Assembly (NCBI GenBank): GCA_030835065.1
Contig: JAUQWR010000366.1
Location: 1 to 8,454, forward strand
Direction: 5' to 3'
DNA from: Candidatus Kapaibacterium sp.
GTDB lineage: Bacteria; Bacteroidota; Ignavibacteria; Kapaibacteriales; UBA2268
Length of the DNA stretch: 8,454 bases
Under the pieces are notes generated by a model. It saw nothing but the letters and a program-made list of their open reading frames with translations, did not search any database and was not told the origin of the DNA. The position numbers were made by a program, and so were the translations under genes. Each line of letters starts with the position of its first letter. Position 1 is the stretch's first letter. Shown here in pieces: positions 6,170 through 8,454 of the stretch.

Positions 6170-7378
6170 ATGGGTCCTTTAGTCCCTGAAATATTCAACC
6201 AAGAATTTAATTATGTAATAGCTCTTTTGCTAGGTTTATTCTTTGGTTTTATCTTAGAGCAAGCTGGATTTTCTTCTTCTAGAAAACTTGCCGGATTGTT
6301 CTATGGATATGATTTCGTCGTTTTGAGAGTATTCTTTACTGCTGGTGTTACTGCTATGATTGGAGTATTGCTTTTAGGCAATTTGGGATACCTCGATCTT
6401 GATTTGATATTTATTAATCCAACTTTCCTTTGGTCTGCTATTGTTGGTGGTGCTATTATGGGTGTTGGCTTTATTCTCGGTGGTTATTGTCCGGGAACTG
6501 GTATTGCTGCTGCTTCGATAGGCAAGATAGATGCAATTGTATTTTTCGTTGGTATTGTGCTTGGAGTTTTCCTTTTTGGAGAAATTTATCCTAGTATCGA
6601 CTGGCTTTATACCGGATACAATTGGGGAGATTTAAGAATATTTGATGCTATGGGAATTTCTCCGGGTTTGTTTGTCTTTGGAATGATATTAATGGCTTTT
6701 GGTGCATTTATTTTTACTACTATTATTGAAAATAAAGTTAATAAAACAAATATCGGCAAACCAGCCTTTTCGCTATCGCGACCAGAATTCAAGTTTGTAT
6801 ATTTTGCTGCGATTTATGTAGTTTTTGGATTTATTTTGCTTGCTATGCCTAGCCACAAAGATAAATTGTGGAGCAAATTGAACGATCAAACAATCGTAAG
6901 TGAATACAAAATTAATAATATTAGTGCTACTGAACTTGCTTATAGATTGCTCGATGAAGATGTGTCTATCCAATTAGTTGATTTGCAACAAAACAAATAT
7001 TTTGCTAAAAATCATCTTCCTGGTGCTGCTAATCTTGAATTCGAAAAATTATTTACAAAAGAAGGTTCTGATCTGATTAATAAGAGCAAAAAGACTATTG
7101 TCTTTTATGATTATAATGGTGAACTTGCAGAAAAAGCTGCAATTTTGGCAATGATGAATGGAAATAAAAAAGTTTTGGCTTTAAATGGTGGTTTGAAAAA
7201 TTTCAATCAAGAAATTACTCAGATAAGTACAAAACCTGAAACAGATCCTTTGAATACCTTAGCTGAAAGCAAATTCAAGCAAAATATAAGTGAAAGACTA
7301 GCAATGCTTTCAAAAAAGCTTGAAAACAAGGCTAAACCCGCAAGCTCTGGAGCTAAACGAAGCAAAGGCGGTTGCTAA
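6170..7378 (+). CDS. YeeE/YedE sulfur-transport protein, C-terminal half fused to a rhodanese-like domain
   Basis: 402 residues from ATG 6170; the in-frame TTG at 6158 is less likely. The first ~225 hold about six membrane helices with sulfur-transport signatures: FILEQAGFSSSRKLAG (27-42) and GVGFILGGYCPGTGIAAAS (98-116, Cys107). Residues ~247-346 resemble a rhodanese domain: LVDLQ (269-273), HLPGAANLE (282-290) and VLALNGGLKNF (335-345). The active-site loop, normally CxxGxRS, reads DYNGELA, with Asp314 in place of the catalytic Cys, so normal sulfurtransferase chemistry should be lost. The last ~35 residues are a basic, helical/disordered tail ending in Gly-Gly-Cys (Cys402). It is the last gene of the operon, 33 bases after the other transporter half. 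Sulfur-species transport is well supported; the role of the fused domain is unknown. Confidence 0.88.
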   Translation: MGPLVPEIFNQEFNYVIALLLGLFFGFILEQAGFSSSRKLAGLFYGYDFVVLRVFFTAGVTAMIGVLLLGNLGYLDLDLIFINPTFLWSAIVGGAIMGVGFILGGYCPGTGIAAASIGKIDAIVFFVGIVLGVFLFGEIYPSIDWLYTGYNWGDLRIFDAMGISPGLFVFGMILMAFGAFIFTTIIENKVNKTNIGKPAFSLSRPEFKFVYFAAIYVVFGFILLAMPSHKDKLWSKLNDQTIVSEYKINNISATELAYRLLDEDVSIQLVDLQQNKYFAKNHLPGAANLEFEKLFTKEGSDLINKSKKTIVFYDYNGELAEKAAILAMMNGNKKVLALNGGLKNFNQEITQISTKPETDPLNTLAESKFKQNISERLAMLSKKLENKAKPASSGAKRSKGGC

Positions 7379-7385
7379 ATTTTTT

Positions 7386-7414
7386 AAAAACTCGGTTTTA
7401 ATAACCGAGTTTTT
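7386..7414. terminator. Bidirectional terminator closing the sulfur operon and the convergent gene
   Basis: Perfect 12-base-pair stem (7386-7397 with 7403-7414, core ACTCGGTT/AACCGAGT) has the loop TTAAT and A and T tracts on both flanks, so it reads as an intrinsic terminator in both directions. It begins seven bases after the stop of the transporter gene. The right arm and loop also encode the last codons and the stop of the - strand gene. Confidence 0.92.
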
Positions 7415-8051
7415 TTATTAAAAATGGTAAATTTTTAGAATTAGTTTTGACATTTACAATTATTGGATAATCTCCTGAAATTTCGAATGGAATAGAAATT
7501 AAACAATCTGTACTTGATATATTACACTCATTAATTATTCTTCCTAAATAATCATAAAATGTTATTGAATTTACTTGTAAATTATTGGGATTTGAAAGCG
7601 ACAATCTTGTGTTGTAATAATTTAATAAAATATTAATTGAAAAATTTGATTCTTCAACAGAGGTTTCATTATAATCAGTCAAAACAATTTTATTTAATTG
7701 AAAATTATAGTTAATTTTCATAATATTTTTCTTTTGTATATAACTATAAATCAAAAAAATGAAAGATGAGTCTTCTATTTTTCCACTTACTAAACTTGAA
7801 GACATCCCGTTAGCTAATTTTACAGTAGATGAATCAATTACATCATAATCTACAAAAGACTTGTCACAGGTACTCATTCTAAGATAATCATAACTTTCAG
7901 CACTAGCATCTTCGTCCCATAACCAAATGTTTTTACCTAATTTACAGGAATCAGATGGATTTTCGAAGTAATATAAGACACTAAGTTTTTTTTCTGCATT
8001 GCAATTATAAAATACACAAGCAAGAATAAGAATTGAAAATACAAACTTCAT
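7398..8051 (-). CDS. Small exported protein with a T9SS-like C-terminal sorting domain
   Basis: 217 residues. A signal peptide (about 1-19, hydrophobic FSILILACVFY, probable cleavage after CNA) precedes a mature region of about 120 residues rich in Ser, Asp, Asn and Tyr that I do not recognise. The last ~75 residues have the pattern of a Por/type IX secretion C-terminal domain: SITFYDYLGRIINE (strand plus GR turn), then ISGDYPIIVNVKT near 190-202 and a final KKL. The match is degenerate (SGDYPIIV instead of the usual SGIYFVKV), so the sorting assignment is probable, not certain. A good ribosome site, AGGAG (8058-8062), lies six bases before the ATG. It is 29 bases downstream of the CAP gene with no terminator between, hence likely co-transcribed. 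Confidence 0.75.
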   Translation of the reverse strand: MKFVFSILILACVFYNCNAEKKLSVLYYFENPSDSCKLGKNIWLWDEDASAESYDYLRMSTCDKSFVDYDVIDSSTVKLANGMSSSLVSGKIEDSSFIFLIYSYIQKKNIMKINYNFQLNKIVLTDYNETSVEESNFSINILLNYYNTRLSLSNPNNLQVNSITFYDYLGRIINECNISSTDCLISIPFEISGDYPIIVNVKTNSKNLPFLIKKLGY

Positions 8052-8057
8052 AAATCA

Positions 8058-8062
8058 CTCCT
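8058..8062 (-). promoter_or_regulatory. Ribosome binding site of the exported-protein gene
   Basis: AGGAG on the - strand, six bases upstream of the ATG at 8051. It supports this start and the separate translation of the gene from the CAP gene. Confidence 0.7.
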
Positions 8063-8080
8063 AATGGAATATATAAAAAA

Positions 8081-8454
8081 CTAATTACTTGAAGCAAAGT
8101 CTATATTGCACATAATCCCATAAACACTATGAAATCCCCATGCAAATCCAATTTCTTTAAAATAATCTGTCATAATTACTTTTCTATGTCCACGATTAGA
8201 AACACCGTCATCAATAATAAGTTGAGCAACTACTTCATCGGAATTGTTTGAGCCGTATGAGATTACTTCGCCATAACTATACCACTGGTAGTAACGTTTT
8301 ATTCTATTTCCCGATGATTCACCATTTGAACTATTGTGTTGAGCCATGCCTTTAGGACCAATATCATCTACATGATACTTTGCAGCTTCGGCTATTTTAT
8401 CGTTGTAACTTACTGCTTGTACAGGCTTATAAATTGTATTTAGTTCATTAATAG
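8081..8454 (-). CDS. CAP (SCP/PR-1) domain protein, 5' truncated
   Basis: The - strand frame is open from the right edge to the TAG stop at 8081-8083, giving about 124 visible residues; the ATG at 8345-8347 is internal, not the start. The translation matches a bacterial CAP domain: LNTIYKPVQAVSYNDKIAEA near the edge, then KYHVDD, MAQHNSSNG, an Arg-rich turn (GNRIKRYY), YGEVISYGSN (the family's GENIAYG), a VVAQLIIDD helix, RGHRKVIM (GHRKNIL) and FKEIGFAW. His in MAQH, Glu in YGE and His in GHR correspond to the conserved CAP pocket residues. The N-terminus, presumably with a signal peptide, lies outside. The protein ends right after the domain (IDFASSN) and carries no C-terminal sorting domain. 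CAP proteins are usually secreted; the biochemical function of bacterial members is mostly unknown. Confidence 0.88.
   Translation of the reverse strand, partial: INELNTIYKPVQAVSYNDKIAEAAKYHVDDIGPKGMAQHNSSNGESSGNRIKRYYQWYSYGEVISYGSNNSDEVVAQLIIDDGVSNRGHRKVIMTDYFKEIGFAWGFHSVYGIMCNIDFASSN

Noticed and set aside
8081..8347. A complete 88-residue gene starting at the ATG at 8347 on the - strand
   Set aside because: The frame continues open to the window edge and the upstream codons encode the N-terminal part of the same CAP domain, so this ATG is internal.

Overview
The window is AT-rich and looks like a chromosomal piece from the Bacteroidota/Chlorobiota side of the FCB group (Bacteroidota, Ignavibacteria or Kapabacteria-like). 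The reasons are a C-terminal domain resembling the type IX secretion sorting domain, a LytS/LytTR two-component pair, an outer-membrane beta-barrel C-terminus, several genes without a Shine-Dalgarno sequence, and a possible TAnnTTTG-type promoter. The taxonomic call is inference; no rRNA or marker gene is present.

Layout: (1) 1-368, + strand, the 3' end of an outer-membrane beta-barrel-like protein, closed by a hairpin terminator. (2) 438-2239, + strand, a membrane histidine kinase of the LytS type and a LytTR response regulator, overlapping by 4 bases and ended by a hairpin shared with the convergent next gene. (3) 2269-3051, - strand, an unrecognised protein with a small N-terminal domain and a long basic/aromatic repeat tail. 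(4) 3052-3385, a gene-free, very AT-rich divergent region holding a 35-base hairpin, a candidate promoter and an inverted repeat next to the following start codon. (5) 3386-7378, + strand, a tight four-gene operon: octaheme c-type cytochrome of the tetrathionate-reductase family, a cytochrome b561-type membrane subunit, and two half-size YeeE/YedE sulfur transporter proteins, the second fused to a rhodanese-like domain. It ends at a bidirectional hairpin. (6) 7398-8454, - strand, two probably co-transcribed secreted proteins: a CAP-domain protein running off the right edge, and a small exported protein with a T9SS-like C-terminal domain.

The operon in (5) is the most interesting part. A coherent reading (inference) is that the cytochrome b exchanges electrons between the quinone pool and the periplasmic octaheme enzyme, which reduces a sulfur oxyanion such as tetrathionate, while the YeeE/YedE pair moves the resulting thiosulfate or related sulfur species across the membrane. 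The rhodanese-like domain has lost its catalytic cysteine (Asp at that position), yet the protein ends in Gly-Gly-Cys. This suggests either a binding-only domain or a sulfur-relay role for the terminal cysteine.
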